A model generated the notes under the pieces. That model worked only from the letters and a program-made list of their open reading frames with translations. It searched no databases and was not told the origin of the DNA. Positions 1 through 7,204 of a stretch of 16,326 bases of DNA are shown here, one piece after another; positions within the stretch are counted from its first letter, which is position 1; the number at the start of each line of letters is the position of its first letter. Source of the DNA: DASRSS01 sp035656335 (GTDB lineage: Bacteria; Actinomycetota; Actinomycetes; Mycobacteriales; Jatrophihabitantaceae); assembly GCA_035656335.1 (NCBI GenBank), contig DASRSS010000226.1, forward strand, positions 1-16,326. Direction: 5' to 3'. The translations under genes and the position numbers were made by a program.

Positions 1-291
1 ACCGCTGGGCACGACGGTGAGCTCGGGACGCTCCGGCGACGGCCCGTACAACGGCAGCCCGTGCGCCAGCACCGCCGAACGCGTACAGACAGCACTCGCC
101 GAGTGGGCTTGCGCTGCGGCGATCGCGTCGACGAGCGGATCTGCCGCGGCGCGGGCGAACTGGTTCTGACGTACCCGGGTCAGGTGTCCCGAGCGAACCG
201 CCCTGGACAGCGCGGAATCGGACCAACCGCAGTCGCGGGCCTGGGCGCGGGTGAACACCGTCGAAGTGGGGAGATTACGCATGGTGGCCAT
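1..291 (-). CDS. AbiEi antitoxin-like N-terminal domain protein (partial, C-terminus outside window)
   Basis: An open frame of 97 codons runs from ATG at 291 off the left edge with no stop. The visible protein begins MATMRNLPTSTVFTRAQARD and continues with a short winged-helix-like segment (about residues 14-45, 'GWSDSALSRAVRSGHLTRVRQ'). This resembles the N-terminal DNA-binding domain of AbiEi/type IV antitoxin-like proteins, which in actinobacteria often precede a DUF559-type nuclease-like domain. GAGG lies 5-8 bases before the ATG at 291, so I prefer it to the in-frame ATG at 282. It is transcribed divergently from the ECF sigma gene. The catalytic or partner-binding part lies outside the window, so the toxin-antitoxin role is family inference only. 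Such proteins are often orphan and need not form a toxin-antitoxin pair. Confidence 0.7.
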   Translation of the reverse strand, partial: MATMRNLPTSTVFTRAQARDCGWSDSALSRAVRSGHLTRVRQNQFARAAADPLVDAIAAAQAHSASAVCTRSAVLAHGLPLYGPSPERPELTVVPSG

Positions 292-332
292 CCGACCTCG
301 GACTGCGGGCCGGCGTGGATGCGTCCGGCAAA

Positions 333-366
333 CTGTGGACGACACGCCGGGCTGTGGACGGACACG
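333..366. repeat. Imperfect direct repeat upstream of the ECF sigma gene
   Basis: Two copies of CTGTGGACG(G)ACACG lie at 333-346 and 352-366, differing by one inserted G and starting 19 bases apart. They sit in the divergent intergenic region between the AbiEi-like gene and the sigma gene. The spacing, close to two helical turns, would suit a dimeric regulator, but no regulator is known and function is not shown. Confidence 0.5.
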
Positions 367-380
367 TCGCGCCGCAGTGC

Positions 381-447
381 CCGCCTTTTCCGACGCGGTG
401 CCCGGAATCGGCGACCGAAGCGGGCAGGGTGTCGGAAAAGGCGGCAG
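381..447. repeat. Long hairpin element, copy A of an interspersed palindromic repeat
   Basis: A perfect 14-base inverted repeat (CCGCCTTTTCCGAC at 381-394, complement at 431-444) encloses a 36-base centre. The centre can fold further: TGCCCG 399-404 with CGGGCA 421-426, then TCGG 408-411 with CCGA 415-418. A related element lies at 13095-13162 with the same arms and shared internal blocks GCCCGG and AAGCGG. Runs of four A or T are rare in this GC-rich DNA, so the arms stand out. It lies 43 bases before the sigma-factor start, between divergent genes. Possible identities are a REP/MITE-like element, an RNA hairpin in the sigma 5' leader, or a transcriptional boundary. Confidence 0.75.
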
Positions 448-489
448 GGCGGACCCAACCGGGGCACGCCTTCGTGACGTAGACGGGGT

Positions 490-999
490 ATGGAGAGTGC
501 CGTGGCCAGCAGGCGCGAGGCGGACGAGTTCGCCGACTGGGTGCGCCCGGCCCTGCTCCCCATGACCCGGCTCGCCCGCCGGCTCGCCCCCGATCACGAC
601 CCGCAGGACGTCGTCCAGGACGCGCTCGTGCGGGCGTGGGCCAAGCGGCACCTGTTCGATCCCGAGCGCGGGACCGCGACCACCTGGCTGCTCGCGATCA
701 CCGCCGACCGTGCCCGCGACGCGCGCCGGATCCGCAACCGGCACCTGCGCGTCGTGGACGACACCCGCGAGCCGCCGGACGCCCCCGCACAGGCCGCCGA
801 TATCGACGCGGATCTCGATCTCGACCGGGCGATCGGAACGCTGCCCGAGCGGCAACGGCTGGCCGTCGAGCTGCACTACTTCCTCGGGCTCTCCGTCGCC
901 GAGACCGCAGCCGTCCTGGACTGCTCGGACGGCACCGTGAAATCCACCCTGTACGACGCGCGGACAAACCTGCGCAAGGCGCTGGGAGAAGCACCATGA
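490..999 (+). CDS. ECF (extracytoplasmic function) RNA polymerase sigma factor
   Basis: A 169-residue sigma70-family protein with only regions 2 and 4, the normal ECF size. Region 2 spans about residues 20-85, including 'DVVQDALVRAW' (about 40-50) and 'ATTWLLAITADRARDARR'. Region 4 spans about 112-165, with 'LPERQRLAVELHYFLGLSVAETA' followed by the recognition helix 'DGTVKSTLYDARTNLRKAL'. It should direct RNA polymerase to a stress or envelope regulon. The downstream gene starts within its stop codon (ATGA at 996-999), the usual arrangement for a sigma/anti-sigma pair. Start choice is uncertain: ATG 490 is the longest, but in-frame GTG 502 has GGAG six bases upstream and may be the true start. 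Hairpin element A and a direct repeat lie just upstream. Confidence 0.93.
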   Translation: MESAVASRREADEFADWVRPALLPMTRLARRLAPDHDPQDVVQDALVRAWAKRHLFDPERGTATTWLLAITADRARDARRIRNRHLRVVDDTREPPDAPAQAADIDADLDLDRAIGTLPERQRLAVELHYFLGLSVAETAAVLDCSDGTVKSTLYDARTNLRKALGEAP

Positions 1000-2075
1000 C
1001 CGACGACGAACTCGACGCGCGACTGTCCGATGCCGGTTCCCGCTGGCGCGACCGCAACACCGAGGCCGCGCGCGTCGACTGCGGGGCGATCCCCGCCAAC
1101 GACAGCGCCGATGCCGCTGACGAATCCGCGGACTCGCAGCCGCTGCCGCTGATCCCCGACTCGCCCGCGCCCAAACGGTCACGGCGCACTCGCATCCTGG
1201 TCGCCGCCTCAGCCGCGGTAATCGTCGCCGTCGTCGCGAGCGTGCTCGCCGTCCAACTCGGCGGCGGCTCGTCCGGTGGGAATTCCCCTGCCGCGCAAGG
1301 CGGAACTCCGCTGACCGGCACCAATTGGCAACTCGTCGCGACTCAGCACGGCGCGGTCGACACCGGCACGAACGCCACCCTGCATGTCGCGTCGAGCGGC
1401 GAGCTCTCCGGCAACGACGGTTGCAACGCGTTCGGCGGGCGCGTCTCGATCTCGGCGGACGCGCTCACGCTCGGCCGCGTCGTGCACACGATGATGGGCT
1501 GCCTCGGCGCGAACGGAACCGTCGGCCAGGCGGTCGACGCGGTCCTGTCGGGCGGCACCGTCCAGTACGCCATCGACGGCGACACGCTCACGATCACCAA
1601 GGCCGGCACCGGCACGCTCACCTACACCGCGCAGCGCCAACAGGCCACGCCGGCGACGACCGACCCGGCGGCGATCACCGGGCCCGACTGGGTGCTGAAC
1701 ACCGTCCAGTTCGGCGACAACATCGCACAGGCCTACGGCACCGCGTCCAGCGCGCCAGCGGGAGCGCAGCTGAAGTTCGCGGACAGCCGGCTCGTCGGCA
1801 GCGACGGTTGTAACTCCTTTGCGGCAATGGCAGATCTCGGCAGCGGGACGGTCGAAGTCAGCGACCTCGCATACACCACGAGCGTTGCGTGTCCGGACGT
1901 GTCGAACTGGAACTGGACGCTCGTGCTCAAGGGCGCGACGCACTGGACGCTCACCGGCGATCAGCTGACGATCACCGACGCCCACAACGGCAAGCTGGTG
2001 TTCACCGAGGTGCCCGACGGCGGCACCCTTCCAGCTCCGATCACCGGAACGCCGACGACTACCGCGTCGAAGTGA
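996..2075 (+). CDS. Membrane-anchored double META-domain protein, probable anti-sigma factor
   Basis: A 359-residue protein overlapping the sigma gene by 4 bases (ATGA), so probably translationally coupled. Residues 1-60 are a hydrophilic N-terminus beginning 'MTDDELDARLSDAGSRWRD', like the short N-termini of actinobacterial anti-sigma proteins. A basic stretch (KRSRRTR) and one transmembrane helix (about 66-88) follow. The outside part holds two META (HslJ-like) domains at about 107-212 and 228-338. Each has the typical 'W.L' opening, a G(N/S)DGCN motif (GCN at 142-144 and 271-273) and a closing LTIT...L.(Y/F)T strand. It could sequester the sigma factor at the membrane and sense an extracytoplasmic signal. 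No classical ZAS zinc motif is visible, so the anti-sigma role rests on gene order and topology. Its 3' end overlaps the convergent regulator gene by 17 bases. Confidence 0.85.
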   Translation: MTDDELDARLSDAGSRWRDRNTEAARVDCGAIPANDSADAADESADSQPLPLIPDSPAPKRSRRTRILVAASAAVIVAVVASVLAVQLGGGSSGGNSPAAQGGTPLTGTNWQLVATQHGAVDTGTNATLHVASSGELSGNDGCNAFGGRVSISADALTLGRVVHTMMGCLGANGTVGQAVDAVLSGGTVQYAIDGDTLTITKAGTGTLTYTAQRQQATPATTDPAAITGPDWVLNTVQFGDNIAQAYGTASSAPAGAQLKFADSRLVGSDGCNSFAAMADLGSGTVEVSDLAYTTSVACPDVSNWNWTLVLKGATHWTLTGDQLTITDAHNGKLVFTEVPDGGTLPAPITGTPTTTASK

Positions 2076-2925
2076 GGTTCTGGCTGCCGATCACGCGCAG
2101 CAGCTCGAGCTTCTCGCGCGCATCGGTGCCCGGACGCGGGTGCAGTACGACCAGCAGCTGATCGCTCAACCCGCTCAGCAGCGTCTCGCACAGCAGGTCG
2201 AGCCGCCCGACCTCCGGATGGATCATCGCCTTCGCGTCCGAGCGGCGCACCGCGACCTCGTGCAGCTGCCACAGCTCGTCGAACTCCGCGCTCGCACCGC
2301 GCAGTTTGTCGACGAGCGTCTCGATGTCCTCGTCGCCGCGCCGCCGCGCATGGGTCGCGCGCAGGTCGGCCACGTGCGTGCGCGAGTGCCGCTCCCAGTC
2401 CTCGCGCGGATACCTGGTGCGGACGGACGGGTCGGTGAACCAGCGCCACGGGAAGTTGCGCGCCAACCCTGGCTGCGTCGCGATCTCGCCGCTGAGCGCG
2501 ACGGACATCGGGTTCTGCACCAGTTGATCACCCAGGTCGGAGACCACGAACGCGGGCGTGTCGACGAGCCGGTCCAGCACGTAGAGCAGGCCCGGCGTCA
2601 CGTGCCCGACCGACGCCGCGCGCTGCGGCGGGGCCTGCCCGGACAGGAAGAACAGGTGATCGCGTTCGTCGTCGGTCAGCCGCAGCGCCCGCGCGAGCGA
2701 GGCCAGCACCGCGACGGACGGACGCGGCCCGCGCGCCTGCTCCAGGCGCGTGTAGTAGTCGGTCGACATGCCGGCGAGCGCGGCGACCTCCTCGCGGCGC
2801 AGCCCGGACGTCCGGCGCCGCAGCCCCGGCGGCAGCCCGACGTCGGACGGAGCCAGCGCGTCGCGTCGGCGGCGCAGGAAGTCGGCGAGGTCGGCCTGGG
2901 CGGTGCGGGTGTGTGATGAGGCCAC
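2059..2925 (-). CDS. XRE-family transcriptional regulator with MmyB-like ligand-binding domain
   Basis: About 288 residues starting at GTG 2925 ('ASSHTRTAQADLADFLRRRRDAL'). An XRE helix-turn-helix occupies about residues 12-80, including 'GLRREEVAALAGMSTDYYTRLEQARGPRPS'. A MmyB-like ligand-binding domain follows (about 105-280), recognisable by 'FVVSDLGDQLVQNP', 'NFPWRWFTDPSVRTRYP' and 'LHEVAVRRSDAKAMIHPEVGRLDL'. These are common actinobacterial regulators that usually control a neighbouring oxidoreductase gene. Here it is divergent from an aldo/keto reductase with 100 bases between the starts, so it probably regulates that gene and itself. The frame remains open further upstream, but the domain begins at this GTG and the extension would invade the reductase gene. 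The ligand is unknown. Confidence 0.92.
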   Translation of the reverse strand: MASSHTRTAQADLADFLRRRRDALAPSDVGLPPGLRRRTSGLRREEVAALAGMSTDYYTRLEQARGPRPSVAVLASLARALRLTDDERDHLFFLSGQAPPQRAASVGHVTPGLLYVLDRLVDTPAFVVSDLGDQLVQNPMSVALSGEIATQPGLARNFPWRWFTDPSVRTRYPREDWERHSRTHVADLRATHARRRGDEDIETLVDKLRGASAEFDELWQLHEVAVRRSDAKAMIHPEVGRLDLLCETLLSGLSDQLLVVLHPRPGTDAREKLELLRVIGSQNLTSTR

Positions 2926-3025
2926 GCGTCCACTGTGCCGGGCCGCCGCAACCCCAACCAGGGATCGCCGGTCCCCGGATCGAGCGGTCCTGCCGCGCGC
3001 GGACGCACGAGCGCACGCTGGCGGC

Positions 3026-4054
3026 ATGACGAACACGAACACTCTTCCCACCCGGCAACTCGGCGCGACCGGCCCGCGCGTGAGCGCGATCGGCCTCGGC
3101 GCCATGGGCATGTCCGGCGGCATCTACGGACCGTCCGACGACGCGGAGAGCGAGGCGACGATCCAGGCCGCGCTCGACCGCGGCATCACGCTGCTGGACA
3201 CCGGCGACTTCTACGGCATGGGCCACAACGAACGGCTCGTCGGACGGGCCGTCTCCGGTCGCCCCAGGGACAGCTACGTGCTGAGCGTGAAGTTCGGCGC
3301 GCTGCGCGGCCCGGACGGACGGTTCGCCGGCTTCGACGGACGGCCCGCCGCCGTGCGCAACTTCCTGGCCTACTCGCTCGACCGGCTCGGCACCGACTAC
3401 ATCGACATCTACCGACCGGCGCGGCTGGACCCGGACGTCCCGATCGAGGAGACCGTCGGCGCGATCGCCGAACTCGTCGAGCAGGGCTACGTCCGCCACA
3501 TCGGGCTGTCCGAGATGGGCGCCGCGACGCTGCGCCGCGCGGCCGCCGTGCACCCGATCACCGACCTGCAGATCGAGTACTCGCTGCTCTCGCGCGGCAT
3601 CGAGTCCGCAACGGGTTCGAGCCAGGCCAGCATCCTGGACACCTGCCGCGAACTGGGCATCGCGATCACCGCCTACGGCGTGCTGTCCCGCGGCCTGATC
3701 GGCGGCGGGAACGAGCAGTACGGCCCGACCGACTTCCGCGCCCACTCGCCCCGCTTCCAGGGCGAGAACCTGATACGCAATCGTGACCTGGTCTCGCGGC
3801 TGCGTCCGATCGCGGACCGGCACGGCCTGACCGTGGCGCAGCTGGCGATCGCGTGGGCGGCGAACCGCGGCGACGACGTGATCCCCGTGATCGGGATGCG
3901 TAAGCGTTCTCGGCTCGACGAGGCGGTGGACGCGATCGCGGTGCGGCTGGATCCGTCCGACCTGGCCGCCCTCGACGCCGCGTTTCCGCCGGGCATCGCG
4001 GCGGGTGAGCGGTACGCGCCCGCGCAGTTCGCGACGTTGGACAGCGAGGTCTGA
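3026..4054 (+). CDS. Aldo/keto reductase with substituted catalytic His
   Basis: A 342-residue TIM-barrel NADPH-dependent oxidoreductase. It opens with 'RQLGATGPRVSAIGLGAMGMSG', carries 'LLDTGDFYG' (catalytic Asp58 and Tyr63) and 'VLSVKFG' (Lys89), and ends with the cofactor-binding region 'VIPVIGMRKRSRLDEAVDAI'. Where most relatives have 'DLYYQHRVD' with the fourth catalytic residue His, this protein has 'DIYRPARLD', so position 132 is Ala. I recall the YRPARLD variant from other actinobacterial relatives, so it is probably a subgroup feature and not damage. ATG 3026 is the first start that gives the family N-terminus, although the upstream Shine-Dalgarno match is weak. It is probably controlled by the divergent MmyB-type regulator. 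The substrate cannot be predicted. Confidence 0.93.
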   Translation: MTNTNTLPTRQLGATGPRVSAIGLGAMGMSGGIYGPSDDAESEATIQAALDRGITLLDTGDFYGMGHNERLVGRAVSGRPRDSYVLSVKFGALRGPDGRFAGFDGRPAAVRNFLAYSLDRLGTDYIDIYRPARLDPDVPIEETVGAIAELVEQGYVRHIGLSEMGAATLRRAAAVHPITDLQIEYSLLSRGIESATGSSQASILDTCRELGIAITAYGVLSRGLIGGGNEQYGPTDFRAHSPRFQGENLIRNRDLVSRLRPIADRHGLTVAQLAIAWAANRGDDVIPVIGMRKRSRLDEAVDAIAVRLDPSDLAALDAAFPPGIAAGERYAPAQFATLDSEV

Positions 4055-4237
4055 AACACCCGGATTTTGTGGCCGATCTGGGATGGAAATTGGTCCAGAG
4101 CCTCGGTATCGTCCGCGACGGTCGAAGTGACGAGTTCTCGCAATGCAGCGTGGCGAAGCGGGGCCAGAACTACAGACCCCGGCGCCGCGCAGGGTGGCGA
4201 CGGACAGGGCCCGCGATGGGCAGAGCAAGGAGCGCGC

Positions 4238-4441
4238 GTGGCACAGGGCACCGTGAAGTGGTTCAACAACGAGAAGGGCTACGGCTTCATCGCCGTGGAC
4301 GGCGGGCAGGACGTGTTCGTCCACTACTCGGCGATCCAGTCCGACGGCTACCGTTCGCTGGAAGAGGGCCAGCGGGTGGAGTTCGAGGTCGCCCAGGGGC
4401 CCAAGGGCCCGCAGGCCGACGGAGTTCGCGTCGTCGGCTGA
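4238..4441 (+). CDS. Cold-shock domain protein (CspA family)
   Basis: A 67-residue single-domain cold-shock protein that binds single-stranded RNA or DNA as an RNA chaperone. The RNP1 motif KGYGFI lies at residues 13-18 and RNP2 VFVHY at 26-30. The opening 'GTVKWFNNEKGYGFI' and closing 'EFEVAQGPKGPQADGVRVV' are typical. The start is GTG 4238, preceded by AAGGAG (4227-4232) at good spacing. The frame is open for another 57 codons upstream from an ATG at 4067, but that extension shows no domain and the strong ribosome site decides against it. The roughly 180-base region between the reductase stop and this start is probably its promoter and 5' leader, though I cannot identify clear promoter hexamers. 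A strong terminator follows the stop, so it appears monocistronic. Confidence 0.95.
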   Translation: MAQGTVKWFNNEKGYGFIAVDGGQDVFVHYSAIQSDGYRSLEEGQRVEFEVAQGPKGPQADGVRVVG

Positions 4442-4470
4442 TCGACACCGCGCAACTGCACAAGGCAACC

Positions 4471-4502
4471 GGTGCCCGGACCGCTTCGGCGGTCCGGGCA
4501 CC
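4471..4502 (+). terminator. Hairpin terminator after the cold-shock gene
   Basis: A perfect 14-bp stem (4471-4484 with 4489-4502) closed by a TTCG tetraloop, 29 bases after the csp stop. The following bases (GTCCGCTTTAAC) give only a short T run, as is usual in GC-rich actinobacteria. Confidence 0.85.
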
Positions 4503-4568
4503 GTCCGCTTTAACGGGAGAGCAGCACCGTCCGGGAATCCGTGCCGGCGGCTACGCGTTGACGAAGGT

Positions 4569-4886
4569 ATGAGCTTCGGAGCCCTGCTGCAGATGACGGC
4601 CCAGCCCGGCAAGCGCGACGAGCTGCTCCGGGTGCTCGTGAACTACGCGAACACCCTGGACGGCGAGCCGGGCACGGTGTTGTACGCCGTGGCAGCGGAC
4701 CCGAACGACGAGCAGCTGGTCTGGGCCTGGGAGCAGTTCCGCGACGCCGAGGCGGTGCAGGCGCACTTCCAGCACGACTTCTTCCAGGCGCTGCAGCTCG
4801 AGCTCGCCGACCTGCTGGCCGAGCCGGTCTCGATCCGGCCGCTGTCGCCGGCCGTCGTGCGCGTGAACGCGGTCACCGCGGAGTAA
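4569..4886 (+). CDS. Antibiotic biosynthesis monooxygenase (ABM)-fold small protein
   Basis: A 105-residue protein of the size and pattern of the dimeric ABM/ferredoxin-like fold. It has a first strand 'FGALLQMTAQPGKRDELLRVLVNYA', a middle strand 'GTVLYAVAADPNDEQLVWAWEQFRDAEAVQAHFQ' and a C-terminal helix 'FFQALQLELADLLAEPVSIRPL'. Family members include quinol monooxygenases and heme-degrading or stress-related proteins, and most are uncharacterised. ATG 4569 gives the family N-terminus, but the GAAGG just before it is only one base away. The in-frame ATG 4593 would remove the first strand. It sits between the csp terminator and the groEL CIRCE region, so it is probably transcribed alone. The specific substrate is unknown. 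Confidence 0.85.
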   Translation: MSFGALLQMTAQPGKRDELLRVLVNYANTLDGEPGTVLYAVAADPNDEQLVWAWEQFRDAEAVQAHFQHDFFQALQLELADLLAEPVSIRPLSPAVVRVNAVTAE

Positions 4887-4895
4887 TTCCGGCCG

Positions 4896-4922
4896 CTTGC
4901 ACTCGACGCGGGCGAGTGCCAG
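4896..4922 (+). promoter_or_regulatory. Second, weaker CIRCE-like operator upstream of groEL
   Basis: CTTGCACTC (4896-4904), nine bases, then GAGTGCCAG (4914-4922). This keeps the CIRCE spacing and the core GCACTC/GAGTGC, with mismatches only at the outer ends. The TTGCAC inside its left arm (4897-4902) could also act as a -35 element. It is expected to bind HrcA together with the stronger copy downstream. Confidence 0.75.
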
Positions 4923-4929
4923 ACTCGAA

Positions 4930-4956
4930 TTAGCACTCGGCTATGCTGAGTGCCAA
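4930..4956 (+). promoter_or_regulatory. CIRCE operator (HrcA site) upstream of groEL
   Basis: TTAGCACTC (4930-4938), nine bases, GAGTGCCAA (4948-4956). This matches the CIRCE consensus at all but one position of the right arm. HrcA bound here represses chaperonin transcription until heat or misfolded protein titrates it. The spacer contains TATGCT (4942-4947), a possible -10 hexamer. Confidence 0.93.
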
Positions 4957-4978
4957 CCGATCGCGGTGAGGGGCTCCC

Positions 4979-5046
4979 ATGAGCGCCGTCCGTCGCGGGC
5001 ACTGCGGGTCGGGCACCACAGCGTTGTTCAGTGAAGGGACCATCGC

Positions 5047-5059
<13 letters not shown>
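4979..5059 (+). other. Possible 26-codon upstream ORF overlapping the groEL start
   Basis: ATG 4979 is preceded by GAGGGG (4968-4973) at five bases, as good a ribosome site as that of groEL itself. The frame encodes 'MSAVRRGHCGSGTTALFSEG' plus six residues and stops at TGA 5057-5059, 13 bases inside groEL in another frame. It may be a regulatory leader peptide or a chance frame; no family is recognised. Confidence 0.25.
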
Positions 5060-6672
<1,613 letters not shown>

Positions 6673-6710
6673 GCCTCGCTCGGAAGTTCACGCACCACGC
6701 ACTGCCGAAG

Positions 6711-6738
6711 GGGGCGGTCCGCGCAAGCGGGCCGCCCC
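6711..6738. terminator. Hairpin terminator after groEL, possibly bidirectional
   Basis: A 12-bp stem (6711-6722 with 6727-6738, one G-T wobble) and a GCAA loop, followed by TTT on the plus strand and preceded by AAG. It lies between groEL (+) and the convergent minus-strand gene ending at 6791, so it may serve both directions. Confidence 0.85.
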
Positions 6739-6790
6739 TTTCGCGTCTACGCGAACAATGGCTCGCGCGCGTCCGGGCGGCCGGTTCGGC

Positions 6791-7201
6791 TCAGACCGGC
6801 CAGACGTACGGCAGGTCGTCCGGCTCCGACCAGCCGAACTGGCCGTACCACTGCGGGTCCTTGCGCAGCAGGTTGCTGCGATGGCTGGCGTGGAAGTCCT
6901 CGTCGCCGAGCCAGGGCGGGGCCACCAGCGCGCCCTCGCGCAGGTGCGGTGTGAGCTTGTCGCGCACCGTGTCCGCGTGGCCGCGAGCGATCCACTCCGC
7001 GCAGATCATCAGGCCGTAATGCAGCAGCATCGGCTCGTACCCGCGCCACATGCGCACGGCCGGATGGTTGCGCCAGCCCTTCGTGATGCCGTCCAGCACG
7101 CGGATGATCTGGTAGACCTCGACGCGCTGCTTGCCGAGGCGTGGGGTGTCCAGGACACGGGCCGTCTCGGCGAAGTCCGGGAGTGGAAGGAACGTCTGCA
7201 C
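6791..7201 (-). CDS. MSMEG_6728-type / pyrimidine dimer DNA glycosylase family protein
   Basis: A 136-residue protein starting at GTG 7201 ('MQTFLPLPDFAETARVLDTPRLGKQRVE'). The pattern RLGKQRVE...GWRNHPAVRMWRGYEPMLLHYGL...HASHRSNLLRKDPQWY is that of the small actinobacterial proteins placed in the pyrimidine-dimer DNA glycosylase (T4 endonuclease V-like, Pyr_excise) family. T4 endonuclease V uses the amino group of Thr2 as nucleophile. Here residue 2 is Gln and Thr is residue 3, so glycosylase activity is not assured. The gene begins three bases after the antiporter stop on the same strand, with only a weak ribosome site, suggesting translation coupled to the antiporter. A possible repair role for UV lesions is inference from the family. 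Confidence 0.88.
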   Translation of the reverse strand: MQTFLPLPDFAETARVLDTPRLGKQRVEVYQIIRVLDGITKGWRNHPAVRMWRGYEPMLLHYGLMICAEWIARGHADTVRDKLTPHLREGALVAPPWLGDEDFHASHRSNLLRKDPQWYGQFGWSEPDDLPYVWPV

Positions 7202-7204
7202 AGC

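Noticed and set aside
333..366. A replication origin suggested by two DnaA-box-like TGTGGAC cores
   Set aside because: Only seven of nine bases match, there are only two units, there is no AT-rich unwinding region, and no dnaA, dnaN or parAB genes are present.
2926..3123. Extension of the MmyB-type regulator upstream of GTG 2925
   Set aside because: It would run into the aldo/keto reductase coding region and adds only low-complexity sequence before the HTH domain.
4067..4237. N-terminal extension of the cold-shock protein to ATG 4067
   Set aside because: The extension has no domain, and AAGGAG before GTG 4238 gives the standard 67-residue protein.
2528..4612. A very long minus-strand open frame opposite the aldo/keto reductase and csp genes
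   Set aside because: It is an Arg/Gly/Ala-rich shadow frame in GC-rich DNA with no recognisable domain, and it crosses well-supported genes on both strands.
6775..6801. GC-rich imperfect hairpin around the stop of the glycosylase-family gene
   Set aside because: The arms partly overlap the coding end and pair poorly; the terminator at 6711-6738 explains termination better.
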